A stretch of DNA of 64,000 nt from Rhineura floridana (taxonomy: Eukaryota; Chordata; Lepidosauria; Squamata; Rhineuridae): contig NC_084480.1 in the NCBI RefSeq assembly GCF_030035675.1, positions 16,201,263 through 16,265,262 of the forward strand, read 5' to 3'. A program made the position numbers and the translations under genes. This document shows, piece after piece, positions 18,956 through 28,825 of the stretch; position 1 is the stretch's first letter; each line of letters starts with the position of its first letter. The notes under the pieces were generated by a model. It was not told where the DNA came from, searched no databases, and worked only from the letters and a program-made list of their open reading frames with translations.

Positions 18956-19985
18956 GGGTTGGAGATGGCTGACATGCAGGAGGGAGGAGATGAATCCAAA
19001 GGGCAGGAAGCAGCCAATTGAGAGAGAGAATGGATGTGGAGAGGTCTAATAAGGTCTTCCAGCTACGATTAGACAGCCAAAGTAGACACAAGGGGGGAAA
19101 TGCCCTTTTTCTCCAGGTATGTCAGAAGGTATCACTACAGAACTTGTGATTTAAACAGTGAGGACCAGAATGAGTGTCCCATGTCAGAGGAAAACATCCA
19201 GCAACACCAGAGAAGCATAGGGTAGATTGAGAAGTAGAGATAAGGTACACATCTGATAGAGTGGACTCTAATCCATGAATAAGCTTCTGCCCCAATAAAT
19301 CTTTAAGATGTTTTTGCTGCAACAGGTAATTGGCTACCCCTTTGGAATTGTTCCTTAAGATATGCTGATGGTGCTGATGCTTGCAAGGAATCAGGACTAG
19401 GCTGATTTTGGTCTGCTCTAGCAAACACTTCTTATGCTCATAAGCAAGAACGGAAACTCAAGATCACTTACCACAAATTAGTTATAATTTGACTGCTGAG
19501 TATGGAATCTTTGCTTTATAAATTTAAAATACATAAGTTGACTTCATAGGGATGATGTGTGTTTTTTAAATAGATAACATAAGCCACCAGAAAGCTTTAA
19601 CAGTGCTATAGGATAGGGTGCTCTCAGATCATTCACTCTACTACCCCCTGCCATTAATATATAACATATAATCCTCTTTTTTCAGCCTATAATCATGCTT
19701 CAGTTGCACACTGATCTTTCTTTGCTGGCTCTACTACACTTTTAAAGCCAGTGTTTATATAAAAGTAGTCGTGATGCCTATTTGTAAACCTTGCTGCGTA
19801 CGAATGCTTCAGTTGCAAAGAGATGGCTTGCATTTGTATGAATGAATTCTGTTATGCTGTAAGTGTACATACTGCCTCATCAAATGGCTGTGAGTATGCT
19901 GTGCCCATGCTTTAAGATCTTCAGAGGAAGTTCTTTTGGAAGTTTTTGCACCTAATGAGTTCCATGGTGCAATGCGCTATGGGAG
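18956..19985. other. Intron, no recognised feature
   Basis: About 1 kb of AT-rich sequence without repeats shared in the window and without coding signal. Confidence 0.4.
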
Positions 19986-20268
19986 GATGATTGATCTTTA
20001 TGGTAGCTCCATGCCTGTGGAATGACCTCCTGTATGAGGTGGGTCATGTTCCAACATTGCTTTTGTTTCACCAGTGTGTGAAAGTGCGGCTCATTCTCTA
20101 GGTCTTTGGGGACGGAGGCGCAAGATGTGCTAGGCTAGGGGATGGAGAATACCTGCTTTAGCTGCTGCCACTGCCTATGATTTTGGTTTTAGTGCAATTT
20201 TATTTTATTAATGAATGCTGCATTTTGTTTAGTTTTGTATTGTTAATTGTTGGTTTTCAACAACATCT
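19986..20268 (+). repeat. L2-like LINE, degraded C-terminus
   Basis: Around 19,998-20,100 one frame reads VAPCLWNDLLYEVGHVPTLL, matching the conserved L2 end (VAxxLWNSLP...). The downstream AT-rich 3' UTR has lost its tail. Old copy. Confidence 0.5.
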
Positions 20269-20274
20269 TATAAC

Positions 20275-20705
20275 ATAACATAAGATACCATCTTATCAGG
20301 AGGTCCGTTCTGCACAACATAGGAAACGGACCTTTAGTGTGGCGGCACCTACCCTGTGGAATTCCCTCCCCTTAAATATTAGGCAGGCACCATCTCTGTT
20401 ATCTTTTCAGCGCCTTTTGAAGACTTTCCTCTTTCAACAAGCCTTTTAAGTTGCGACTTATCCCAGTCTGCGTCTGTGTTGGAATTGCTTTTTAATATGT
20501 TTTTTTTAAACAATATCTTTTTAACCCTTTTTAAAAGATATTTTAAAAGCCTTTTAAAAAAAATGTTTTTAAAGTTATTTTGTTTTGGTGTATTTTAGGG
20601 TCTGTTTTTATTATGTTTTGATGTGTTTTTAGCACTTCTGTTTGCCGCCCTGGACTCCTGCTGGGAGGAAGAGCAGGATATAAATCAAATAATAAATAAA
20701 TAAAC
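20275..20705 (+). repeat. L2 LINE, 5'-truncated 3' end
   Basis: The ORF2 C-terminus is readable: FSVAAPTLWNSLPLNIRQAP then LLSFQRLLKTFLFQQAF and a TAA at about 20,450. The 3' UTR ends GCCGCCCTGGACTCCTGCTG and GATATAAATCAAATAATAAA. Copies of the same subfamily lie at 26.65-27.03 (reverse), 32.76-32.93 and 40.33-40.76 kb. Confidence 0.82.
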
Positions 20706-21054
20706 CTGGATTTGCCAGTGTGTGATTGAATCGTACCCCAAAGTAGTGACAGTCTAAAAGCACCCGGTGTGGATCCTGAGCTGCATGGACTGAGAATATG
20801 ACACCGTACTAATCAAACCACCACCCTTTACATTCACTCAAGGCTATAACATTTGGTTGCTTGGAGCATGGATAGTTACCTGCAAGTTGTGTAGATATCA
20901 GTGCTCACTGGCATGTAACTATATATAGACGTACTACCTAAATTAATAATGTAGCAATGTAATGATGGGCATCCTAAACCTCAAGAAGTTTATTTGCGGT
21001 AAGCACCCATTTGCACAAATTTATGTTAAACTGGTGCACAAATTTATGTTAAAT

Positions 21055-21140
21055 TCTGGAACCGGAGTTGCTTTAGTCTGTCATGGCAAAAACAATAAAA
21101 AAATCTTGTGACACCCTTAAAGACTACTGTATTTGTCTAT
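21055..21140 (+). repeat. Retroelement tail fragment, class uncertain
   Basis: GTCATGGCAAAAACAATAAA and TTGTGACACCCTTAAAGACT resemble the terminal part of a dispersed reptile repeat, but I cannot assign its class. Confidence 0.3.
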
Positions 21141-21187
21141 AAGAGCCAGTGTGATGTAGTGGGTAGTGTGTCAGACCAGAACTGACC

Positions 21188-21832
21188 TGACCCAGACCCT
21201 GTATAATAAGAGGCCCTTCTTTGCGTGCCCCCTTTGTGAGAGGTTTGGAGGCAACACAAGAACAAGCCTTTTCAGTGGTGGCTCCCCAGCTGTGGAATTC
21301 TCTCTCCTGGGACACATGCCTGGTGCCATCTCTATCCATCTTTAGGTGCCAGGCAAAAACCTTTCTGTTCACTCAGGCCTTTGGCCCTTGATGTGTGCTA
21401 TCTCAATTATTCTTTTTATTATTGGGTAGGTTTCTAATTTTGTACAGTAGGGCCCTGCTTTTCGACGGCCCGCTTTTTGGCGTTCTGCTAATACGGCGGC
21501 TTTCAGTTAGTGTAAGGCCCCACTCATACGGCACTTGTTCTGCTTTTACGGCATTGTTTGGGTGCCATTTTATTGATGGAGTTCCGCTTTTTGGCGGGTT
21601 TTGCTTTTAGGCAGGGGTCTGGAATGTAACCCGCCGTATGAGTGGGGCCCTACTGTATTGGCTATTAGGTATGTCTGTGTTTGACTTTTACTGTATTGAA
21701 GAGTTTTCAGTTTTATTGATTATATATGTTTTTTTATCTGTTAGTCTTGATTTAAATTTCTGTGTTTTTTAAAAAAAATAAATATATTGTAAGTCGCCTA
21801 GAGACCACTTGGTAGCAAATGAAATAAGTGAC
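21188..21832 (+). repeat. L2 LINE 3' fragment inserted in SINE C, itself carrying a MITE
   Basis: One frame reads VVAPQLWNSLSWDTCLVPSL then IFRCQAKTFLFTQAF, the L2 C-terminus. The 3' end TTGTAAGTCGCCTAGAGACC precedes a short A-rich tail. It is interrupted at 21,445-21,655 by a Tigger-like MITE. It is a different L2 subfamily from the 20.3 kb copy. Confidence 0.75.
21445..21655. repeat. Tigger/pogo-like MITE with TA duplication
   Basis: Perfect 11-bp terminal inverted repeats CAGTAGGGCCC and GGGCCCTACTG lie between TA dinucleotides (21,443-21,444 and 21,656-21,657). The termini and TA target suggest the Tc1/mariner superfamily, pogo/Tigger branch. The 211-bp body is non-coding and unusually CpG-rich for its surroundings. 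Confidence 0.82.
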
Positions 21833-22235
21833 AACTGGAGATCTCAGGATTCGAAACTCTTCTTGACCATGAAATTCATTGGGTGACCTCTGATCAGTCA
21901 CTGTCAGCCTAACCTTCCTCACAAGGTTGTTGTGAGGATAAATTCAGGGTGGAGATAGGAGAAACGTAGAGGCTGCCTTGAATTCCTTGGAGGAAATATG
22001 AGATGTAAATGTAATAAATAATTACTAGAAGCTTGCAACCGAAGAACTGGTTAAGTTCAAGCCAGTCTCTGAAAACTAGGCCCAGCAGCAGATTGCTACT
22101 GCTAGCTGCTTCTTAGCCCTTATCGCCAGATCACAATACAAAAGTGACAGTGGAAGTCATAAGTGGCAGAAAGTGCACTGCCTGTCAGCATTATGTGCCA
22201 TTCAGTGGTGCAACTAGGAAAAGTTAGACCTTAAA

Positions 22236-22393
22236 GTCAGACCCTCAGTCTAGCTCAGAATTGTCTACACACTGACTGGGAGCAGCTCTTTCAGACGGGG
22301 GACATTCCCAGCCTTACTTGAAGATACCAGGAACTGAACCTGGACCCTTCTGCGTGCCAGGCAGATGCACTACCACTGAGGCACATCCACTCC
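22236..22393 (-). repeat. SINE A, reverse orientation
   Basis: CTAGCTCAGAATTGTCTACA, CAGGAACTGAACCTGGACCC and CACTACCACTGAGGCACATC are the complements of the tail-proximal body, B-box and A-box. Confidence 0.8.
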
Positions 22394-23024
22394 CCATATG
22401 TATTACTTCAGATGGGAAACACAATTAATATTTTGTTCCATGCTTTACAGCTCCCACATTTTTAATGTTATCAGAGCATGAAACAATTTGCCAACCCTAT
22501 TTTTTAAAAAACAACAGCAACAAACTGCTCTGAGCATGGGCAGTTTCTCATTTTAAGCTTATCCTCCTAAACCTGCAATAGGATTGTGAGTCAGTGACAT
22601 TTTACGATGGGCTCCATATTGGAGAGGAATCAGTGGCTTTTCATATAATGTGGGGTCAGGATGGTGCTCCTAGGTGTGGTCTCCCTGCAAACCTTCTCCT
22701 TCCTTCCTAATATCAAGAGAGCGACTGTGGGAGACAGGGGCAGACAGGGATAGAACCCCCCTCCCCAAAGTTTGGCCAGTTGACAATTTATTTTGTTAAC
22801 GTCTCAGAATTTGATATTAGATGATTGCCACAGAATGGGTCCAGCACTAGTATAGCTCTTGTACCATTGACCCCCCCCCCAAAAAACCCCTTCTCCCTTG
22901 TTGTTTGGAAGCCTTCTACATCTGCTAATGTCCCAAAGGGTCCCTGTTCAGAAAAGGCAAATAGTCAACAAAAAAACAGAAGAAATTGGAATTAACTAGA
23001 GCTCTACCCCACTGGTTTAAGCTG
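22394..23024. other. Intron, no recognised feature
   Basis: Only a short C/A homopolymer run near 22,870 stands out. Confidence 0.4.
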
Positions 23025-23335
23025 CCAAAGTAGTTTTTCTGGTTTTGTTGTTGCTGCTGCTGCTGCCACTGACATTACACTGTGTGATTTGGCTTCAGCG
23101 TCCACTTATTTGGTCCCTTCTGGATATGCAAAGCCAGTGATCAAACCCTCTTAAATAAATCTTCATCTTAGAATACGTAGCCCAGTTTGTACGAAAGCTG
23201 ATTACATCACCGCTCTCATGACGGAGTCCTCCCGGACACTTACATATTAATGCTCCGCAGTGCTCCATGGTTTCAGAGTCATGCACAGACATTGATCTCG
23301 ACGAGGCCCCCATGACAGCCGTCAGTGTTGCGAAC
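23025..23335. other. Single-copy intronic segment, candidate conserved element
   Basis: Balanced composition with several CpGs, no match to the repeat families of the window, and no convincing coding frame. Conservation is untested. It is flagged because it contrasts with the repeat-filled flanks. Confidence 0.3.
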
Positions 23336-23569
23336 CTTGTTTTACAGTCATTTTTTAAGGGTGAAATGTCTTGCCTGCGGCTATGCTGGAAAAATCATCT
23401 GATGGGATTTAACCTCTACCAGTGACTGTCAAATGGTGGGGCAGCAGCGTTGGGGACATGGTTTTTTTTGACAGGGGTGGGATTGGAGTTCCAGGGAAGG
23501 GAAGGATCCTGAACAGTGGAAGCTGGTACACAAGGATGAATGGGGCTCTGCCCCTGCCAAGCTCAGGCT

Positions 23570-23850
23570 GTCCTCAGCCAGCCCTCACCTGCCTACCTCC
23601 TGGCTGCCAACCAGTCCAAGGGGTGGCACTAGCTGCCACCTTCCTTCTCCTTAGTGCCAGGGTTGCCCTTGCAGAACTAAGCAGGGAGGAGGATGGGGAC
23701 AAAACTAGAATGAGTTGGCTCCACCTATCATTGGCCTCTCTACCTTCTGCCCTATCAGTCTCAATGGACTCCAGCCACCTGCCACCCATCTTGAGGCAGG
23801 AGTGCTGCTATCCTCCCCCAGCACCCAAGCCTTAAGTAGATTTGAATGCC
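23570..23850 (+). repeat. Family J repeat
   Basis: GTTGCCCTTGCAGAACTAAG, GGATGGGGACAAAACTAGAA and CCTATCAGTCTCAATGGACT align with the reverse complement of 49.19-49.39 kb. GC-rich; the apparent open frames are not conserved between the two copies. Class unknown. Confidence 0.45.
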
Positions 23851-24369
23851 ACTTGGCAGGGGACCCACATTGGGTTTGGGGAGAAGATTTGCACCCTTTG
23901 CTGGCCTATCATCCCAATGTGCTCTGGGAAGGAAGGAGCTCAGCTAGAGCGACTGCTTTGTTTTTATGTTTCTTCTGCAAAGTGTTAGAGCAGGATCTCT
24001 CTGACCCCTTCTGTCATTCACTCTATTCCTGATGTTCAGGCATGCGTGCCGTTCCTCCTTATGTGGTCAAAATGGCAACACCTATGCAGAAGAGGTAAGT
24101 ATCAGCAGGCTTGGGGGAACCCCAAGATTTGCAATAATGCTTTTTTTAAAGGAAAAAACCCAAGGGGGGTTGGAACCCCCAAAATAGCCCAGTGAGGACT
24201 GAAAGGGCTCAGCGCCCACAGAATGCTAACTGAGGGGAAAAGGAATGGAGTATCCTAGAGAAGGCCATGGGTGGCTGACTGGAACAATGAAGAGGAACAT
24301 TTCTCTACACAGCAACTTTTTGTTGCAGATCCCACTGGTTTATCTTCTAATGTCCACATGAGATTGCTA

Positions 24370-24448
24370 CCCCATAGGATGCTGCCTTGTACCAGATCAG
24401 GCCATTTGCCCAGCTAGCCAAGCATTGTCTATTCTGTCTGACTGAGGC
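24370..24448 (-). repeat. SINE A tail fragment, reverse
   Basis: ATAGGATGCTGCCTTGTACC and CCAAGCATTGTCTATTCTG are the complement of the SINE A 3' part. Confidence 0.55.
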
Positions 24449-24705
24449 TATAAACACATTAGTGATCAAAACATTTCCATTAGGGCACACCTGGAGGGTT
24501 AGTGGGTTGGTCTGCCAATCAGTTGCAAAATCTCTTTGAAACTGAATTTAAAAAAATGCACTCAAGCTGCTCCCACCAGGTTTTACAGTAAAAAGAGGTG
24601 GGGTTTGACTAGAGTTGTGTGCCCCCATTTTCAGAAGAGGGAGGTGGAGACACACTGGAACAGGCAGAACAGTGAGTGTGTTTCTATCACCAGTGCATCT
24701 CTCTG
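24449..24705 (-). repeat. MITE family D, reverse copy
   Basis: GGCTATAAACACATTAGTGA at one end and GTGAGTGTGTTTCTATCACC at the other, with AAAAGAGGTGGGGTTTGACT inside. Confidence 0.65.
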
Positions 24706-24979
24706 AGTCTCAGGAAGAGTTTTTTTCATGACCTGGTATCTGATCTATGTCATCTGCCACAGAGCTACCTTAGTTGACTGTTCTATGCATTTGCAGCAGC
24801 AGGCTGTATATGCATACAATTGCATGCAAGCATCTCTTGTTTGTTTACCTGTGCAACAGGTGACTGTTGCAGGGTTGGGGGCCTCAAAAGATAATGTTTG
24901 TTTAGAAACCCCTCTCCCTCTTTAACTTTTCTTTAATTGCTCACCTACAGTTGATGCGTATTTTTTTATTTAAACCATA

Positions 24980-25095
24980 TAGGGTTGTATCCAACATTAG
25001 TCATACTCAGAGCAGGCCCATTGAAGTTAATGAATGTAACTAACTTAGTTTTATTAATTTCAGTGAGTCTGCTCTGAGTAAAACTTGGATGGATA
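24980..25095. repeat. MITE family H
   Basis: The arms ATACTCAGAGCAGGCCCATT and GTGAGTCTGCTCTGAGTAAA are strongly complementary. Both ends carry the GGTTGTATCCAA / TTGGATGGATACAAC pair. Confidence 0.75.
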
Positions 25096-25234
25096 CAACT
25101 CAAATACTTTTGGTTACATTTGTGTGGATTGTAGTGGATAAAACCTTAAATCAAAACACTGCGGGTTCAAATCCTCCAACTACTGGAAACTTGCTGCATG
25201 ACTTTGAGCAAGTAAGGCAGTGTGATCCTGTGTT

Positions 25235-25405
25235 AGGGATGTGCAAGAATTCTGCCCAGTTCAGATTGGGTACGGAGTTTTCCATTAATTCGCTTATTCC
25301 CGATAGTTGTGGGTCAGATTTTTATGTGATTTTCAGTAGCTACTTAAAAAATATCAATATTTCCTTTAGAAATATCAATATTAAATATTGCCCTAGCTCA
25401 TTTTG
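25235..25405 (+). repeat. Family F AT-rich repeat
   Basis: GATGTGCAAGAATTCTGCCC, TTCCATTAATTCGCTTATTC and repeated AATATCAATATT words are shared with 41.6-42.0, 48.36-48.45 and 48.87-49.09 kb. Confidence 0.6.
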
Positions 25406-25562
25406 GTCTACACTCACTGGCAGTGGCTCTGTAGGATTTCAGTCAAGTATTTTATCTACAGCAATCTGGGGACCTTCTACATACAAGCTCTGTGATCTGC
25501 TACTAAACTTGAGGACTTTGTAGTTCAACAAACATGTGGAGGGCCACAGGTTAGCTACCCTT
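25406..25562 (-). repeat. SINE A fragment followed by half of a MITE A
   Basis: TTTTGGTCTACACTCACTGG is a reverse SINE A body. TTTGTAGTTCAACAAACATG and GGAGGGCCACAGG are a MITE A right arm. Both are partial. Confidence 0.5.
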
Positions 25563-25621
25563 GCGTTAAACATTTTGGTTCAGTTGTGCTTCAGGTTGGT
25601 TCAGTAACAGGTTTAGCCACT

Positions 25622-26278
25622 CTGAGGCTGTGTACACACCATACATTTAAAGTACATGGCTTCCTTCAAGAAGGATGCAGACAAACTGGAATGGGTTCAG
25701 AAGAGGGCAACAAAGATGATCAGGGGACTGGAAACAAAGTCCTGTGAGGAGAGACTGAAAGAACTGGGCACATTTAGCCTGGAGAAGAGAAGACTGAGGG
25801 GGGAGATATGACAGCACTCTTCAAGTACATGAAAGGTTGTCACATAGAGGAGGGCTGGGATCTCTTCTCGATCGTCCCAGAGTGCAGGACACGGAATAAT
25901 GGGCTCAAGTTGCAGGAAGCCATATTTCGACTGGACATCAGGAAAAACTTCCTAACTGTTAGAGCCATCCGACCATGGAACCAATTACCTAGAGAGGTAT
26001 TGGGCTCTCCGACACTGGGGGCATTCAAGAGGCAGCTGGACAGCCATCTGTCAGAAATGCTTTGATTTGGATTCCTGCATTGAGCAGGGGGTTGGACTCG
26101 ATGGCCTTATAGGCCCCTTCCTATTCTATGATTCTATGATTCCTCCGAAGAATTCTGGAAACTGTAAAGTGTACTGGGAATTGTAGCTCCGTGAGGGGTA
26201 AATGACAGTTCCCAAGATTCTTTGGGGGAAGCCATGTGCTTTAATGTATGGTGTTTATGCAGGCTGAATGGGTTTTGA
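25622..26278. repeat. MITE family B split by a CR1 insertion
   Basis: The left piece ends CATGGCTTCCTTC near 25,668. The right piece resumes CCGAAGAATTCTGG near 26,145 and closes with GATTCTTTGGGGGAAGCCAT. Removing the CR1 restores the family B order. Confidence 0.65.
25668..26145 (+). mobile_element. CR1 LINE (ATTCTATG-tail lineage), 5'-truncated
   Basis: The CR1 ORF2 C-terminus is readable: [39 protein letters not shown] and LPREVLGSPTLGAFKRQLDS, but it is split by a frame change before [10 protein letters not shown]. The 3' end GACTCGATGGCCTTATAGGC and a tail of ATTCTATG octamers are classic CR1. The tail and protein differ from the CR1 at 2.2-6.4 kb, so two CR1 lineages are present. Confidence 0.9.
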
Positions 26279-26409
26279 ACTTGGTCAAATTAGGATTGTG
26301 ACCTTTAATTGAATAAAGAGGGTTTTGATCTACTAAAAAAAAAAGGCATCCCTGATGGATCAAGAAAAAAAAATTAGAAAAACATTTCAATGATAAGTAC
26401 TTATAAAAA

Positions 26410-26635
26410 ATGGAAATGGACTGCCTTCAAGTCAATCCCGACTTATGGCAACCCTATCAATAGGGTTTTCATGGTAAACGGTATTCAGAGGTGGTTTACC
26501 ATTGCCTTCCTCTGAGGCTGAGAGGCAGTGACTGGCCCAAGGTCACCCAGTGAGCTTCATGGCTGTGTGGAGATTCGAACCCTGGTCTCCCAGGTTGTAG
26601 TCCAGCATCTTAACCACTACACCCCACTGGCTCTC
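26410..26635 (-). repeat. SINE B with 15-bp target duplication
   Basis: Complete from the tail complement ACTGCCTTCAAGTCAATCCC to the head complement CACTACACCCCACTGGCTCT. AAGTACTTATAAAAA at 26,395-26,409 is perfectly repeated at 26,636-26,650, so the insertion is fairly young. Confidence 0.93.
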
Positions 26636-26654
26636 AAGTACTTATAAAAAGTAC

Positions 26655-27030
26655 TTATTTTATTTATTTATTTATCATTTGATTTATATCCTGCTGTTCC
26701 TCCCAGCAGGAGCCCAGGGCGGCAAACAAAAGCACTAAAAACACTTTAAAACATAAAAACAGACTTTAAAATACATTAAAACAAAACATATTTAAAAACA
26801 TTTTTTTAAAAAAGCTTTCAAAACATCTTTTTTTTAAAAAAGGTTAAAAATGTTTTTTAAAAAAGGTTTACAAACATATTAAAAAGCAATTCCAACACAG
26901 ACTCAGACTGGGATAAGGTCTCAACTTAAAAGCCTTGTTGAAAGAGGAAGGTCTTTAATAGGCGCAGAAAAGAGAACACAGATGGCTGCCTATCTAATAT
27001 TTAAGGGGAGGGAATTCCACAGGGAATTCA
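26655..27030 (-). repeat. L2 LINE 3' end, reverse
   Basis: The complement of the 20.3 kb copy: ATTTGATTTATATCCTGCTG, CCCAGGGCGGCAAACAAAAG, AAAAGCCTTGTTGAAAGAGG and GGGGAGGGAATTCCACAGG. Confidence 0.82.
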
Positions 27031-27159
27031 CTTATCCCCTTCTATAATAGAATACCCAGCACCATTTACTAAACACAAAGGGAAAATTCTCTTTTTCTTT
27101 GAATCTATTGACATATACATTTCTGTTATTTAGTCAACTTGTAGCTACTTCAGTTGTTG

Positions 27160-27295
27160 ACTAACAGAGCAATCCTAACTATGTCTACCCAGAGAAGTGA
27201 GTGAAATTGAATGAAACTGGACTTGCTCCCAGGCAGAGGGAGTTAGCATTGCAGCACAATTGTGTGTATGTCTACTGAGAAGTAAGCCCAACAGG
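27160..27295. repeat. MITE family H, asymmetric variant
   Basis: AGAGCAATCCTAACTATGTC with CTACTGAGAAGTAAGCCCAA. Weakly palindromic. Confidence 0.4.
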
Positions 27296-27299
27296 AAGT

Positions 27300-27550
27300 A
27301 CTTTTCACCCAACAGCTGGTAAATTATGGAATTTGCTACCACAAGATGTAATGATGCCTAGACAAATTCAATGGCTATTAGCTGTGTATTATCTCCAGTG
27401 TCAGAGATGGCACACCCCTCTGAGCATCCGTTGTTGGGGAGTGCTGTTGTGCTTGTGTCCTGCTTCTAAACTTTCCAGAGGCATCACGTTGGCTACTGCG
27501 AGAACAGGATGCTGACTCTCGGTCTGATCCAGCAAAGCTCTTCTTACCAG
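27300..27550 (+). repeat. CR1 LINE 3' end, internally deleted
   Basis: GGAATTTGCTACCACAAGAT is the ORF2 C-terminus (WNLLPQD), GACAAATTCAATGGCTATTA continues it, and GAGAACAGGATGCTGACTCT and TGATCCAGCAAAGCTCTTCT give the tail. Confidence 0.8.
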
Positions 27551-27619
27551 TGAGTATCCTAGTTCAAACACACTTCCTACAGATAAATAATATAGTAAAC
27601 ATATAATATAATGAACACA

Positions 27620-27985
27620 TAACATAAATACAATGTTCGAATGTCTAATCACCGTCTTCCAGAGCAGCAACTTTACTCCCAACTTAAGGATAGAAAACGG
27701 AACATTGGTGGACAGCAAAAGAGGTTTAAAGATGTCCTTAAAGCGAATCTAAAAAAATGTAACATGAACATCGAGAACTGGGAAGTCTTGGCTATTATTA
27801 AAGGTGCTATGGACTTCGAAGAAGCACAAAAACAGGGCGAAAGGGACAAACAAGCTAAGCGGAAGGCACGTCAAACAAATCCTCATTGCAACCATCTTCC
27901 ATCTGGAAACCTATGTCCTCACTGTGGGAGGCTGTGTGGATCCAGAATTGGCCTCCACAGTCACTTACGGACCCACGGTTAAAGA
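27620..27985 (+). mobile_element. Non-LTR retrotransposon ORF2 C-terminus with C2H2 finger
   Basis: A 113-codon open stretch (27,641-27,982) reading NHRLPEQQLYSQLKDRKRNI, GGQQKRFKDVLKANLKK and at the end CPHCGRLCGSRIGLHSHLRT. From memory, the RLPxQxLYxxL-GG-xRFKD block followed by a final Cys-x2-Cys-x12-His-x3-His finger closes ORF2 in some animal LINEs. I cannot name the clade with certainty. No RT part precedes it, so it is 5'-truncated. It is not a host zinc-finger gene: there is a single finger and no promoter or splice context. Confidence 0.6.
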
Positions 27986-28238
27986 CCTTGTCTTGGAAGA
28001 CAATCTTACTCGGCCATGAGTGATTGCCAATGAATGAAATTCAATTTGTTGGTTTTCACTGTGCTAGTACCTTTCAATTATATATGCCTACTGAGAGAAC
28101 AGAATGAAGTCTAGTCCCCAGTTACATTTCTCACATTAATATGCATAGCAGGAAGACAGAATTCTAGCTCATTTCATGGTGGATTTTTTTTCTTTTTGTC
28201 TTTCCCAGCAGCGAAGAACAGTATGTATAAAGCCACTG

Positions 28239-28301
28239 TATCTACAGTGTGTGTGTGTGAGTGTGTGTGAGTGAGTGAGTGAGTGAGAGAGAGAGAGAGA
28301 G
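28239..28301. repeat. (GT)n/(GA)n microsatellite
   Basis: GTGTGTGTGTGAGTGTGTGT passing into GAGTGAGTGAG and GAGAGAGAGA. Confidence 0.95.
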
Positions 28302-28315
28302 ATGCTTTTTCAGCT

Positions 28316-28825
28316 AAGAACATAGGAAAAGGCCTGCTGGATCAGGCCAAAGGCCCATCTAGTCCAGTCTGCTGTTCTCACAGCAGCCAGCCAGATGCCC
28401 AGATGGGAGGCCCTGAAGCAGGAGTGGAGTGCAACAGCGCTCTCCCCAGCTGTGATTCCCAGCAACTGATATTCTGAGGCATCCTGCCTCTGAGAGTGGA
28501 GGTGGATCATAGCCATTGTAGCTAGGAGCCACTGATAGCTTTGGAATGGGGGGAATGGACTGCCTTCAAGTCGATTCCAACTTATGGCGACCCTATGAAT
28601 AGGGTTTTCATGGCACGCAGTATTCAGAGGGGGTTTACCATTGCCTTTCTCTGAGGCTGAGAGGCAGTGACTGGCCCAAGGTCACCCAGTGAGCTTCGTG
28701 GCTACATGGGGATTTTAACCCTGGTCTCCCAGGTCATAGTCCAACACCTTAACCACTACACCACATTGGCTCTCACTGACAGCTTTATCCTCCATGAATT
28801 TGTCAAATCCATGCTGTCATCGATA
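28316..28825 (-). repeat. CR1 LINE 3' end, reverse, interrupted by SINE B
   Basis: AAGAACATAGGAAAAGGCCT, GATCAGGCCAAAGGCCCATC and GAGGCATCCTGCCTCTGAGA run to CACTGATAGCTTT. After the SINE it continues TATCCTCCATGAATTTGTCA, the end of CR1 ORF2 (KFMED). Confidence 0.85.
28543..28773 (-). repeat. SINE B inserted in CR1
   Basis: Complete in reverse orientation. The target duplication CACTGATAGCTTT (28,530-28,542) recurs as CACTGACAGCTTT (28,774-28,786), one mismatch in 13. Confidence 0.88.

Larger units (their letters stand above)
21141..22020 (+). repeat. Sauria-type SINE (SINE C) split by an L2 insertion
   Basis: The left half (21,141-21,187) is the tRNA head GAGCCAGTGTGATGTAGTGG. The right half (about 21,832-22,020) resumes with AACTGGAGATCTCAGGATTC, then AAATTCATTGGGTGACCTC and GTTGTTGTGAGGATAAATTC, the typical Sauria SINE body. 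The interruption is an L2 copy. AACTG occurs on both sides as a probable short target duplication. Confidence 0.75.
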
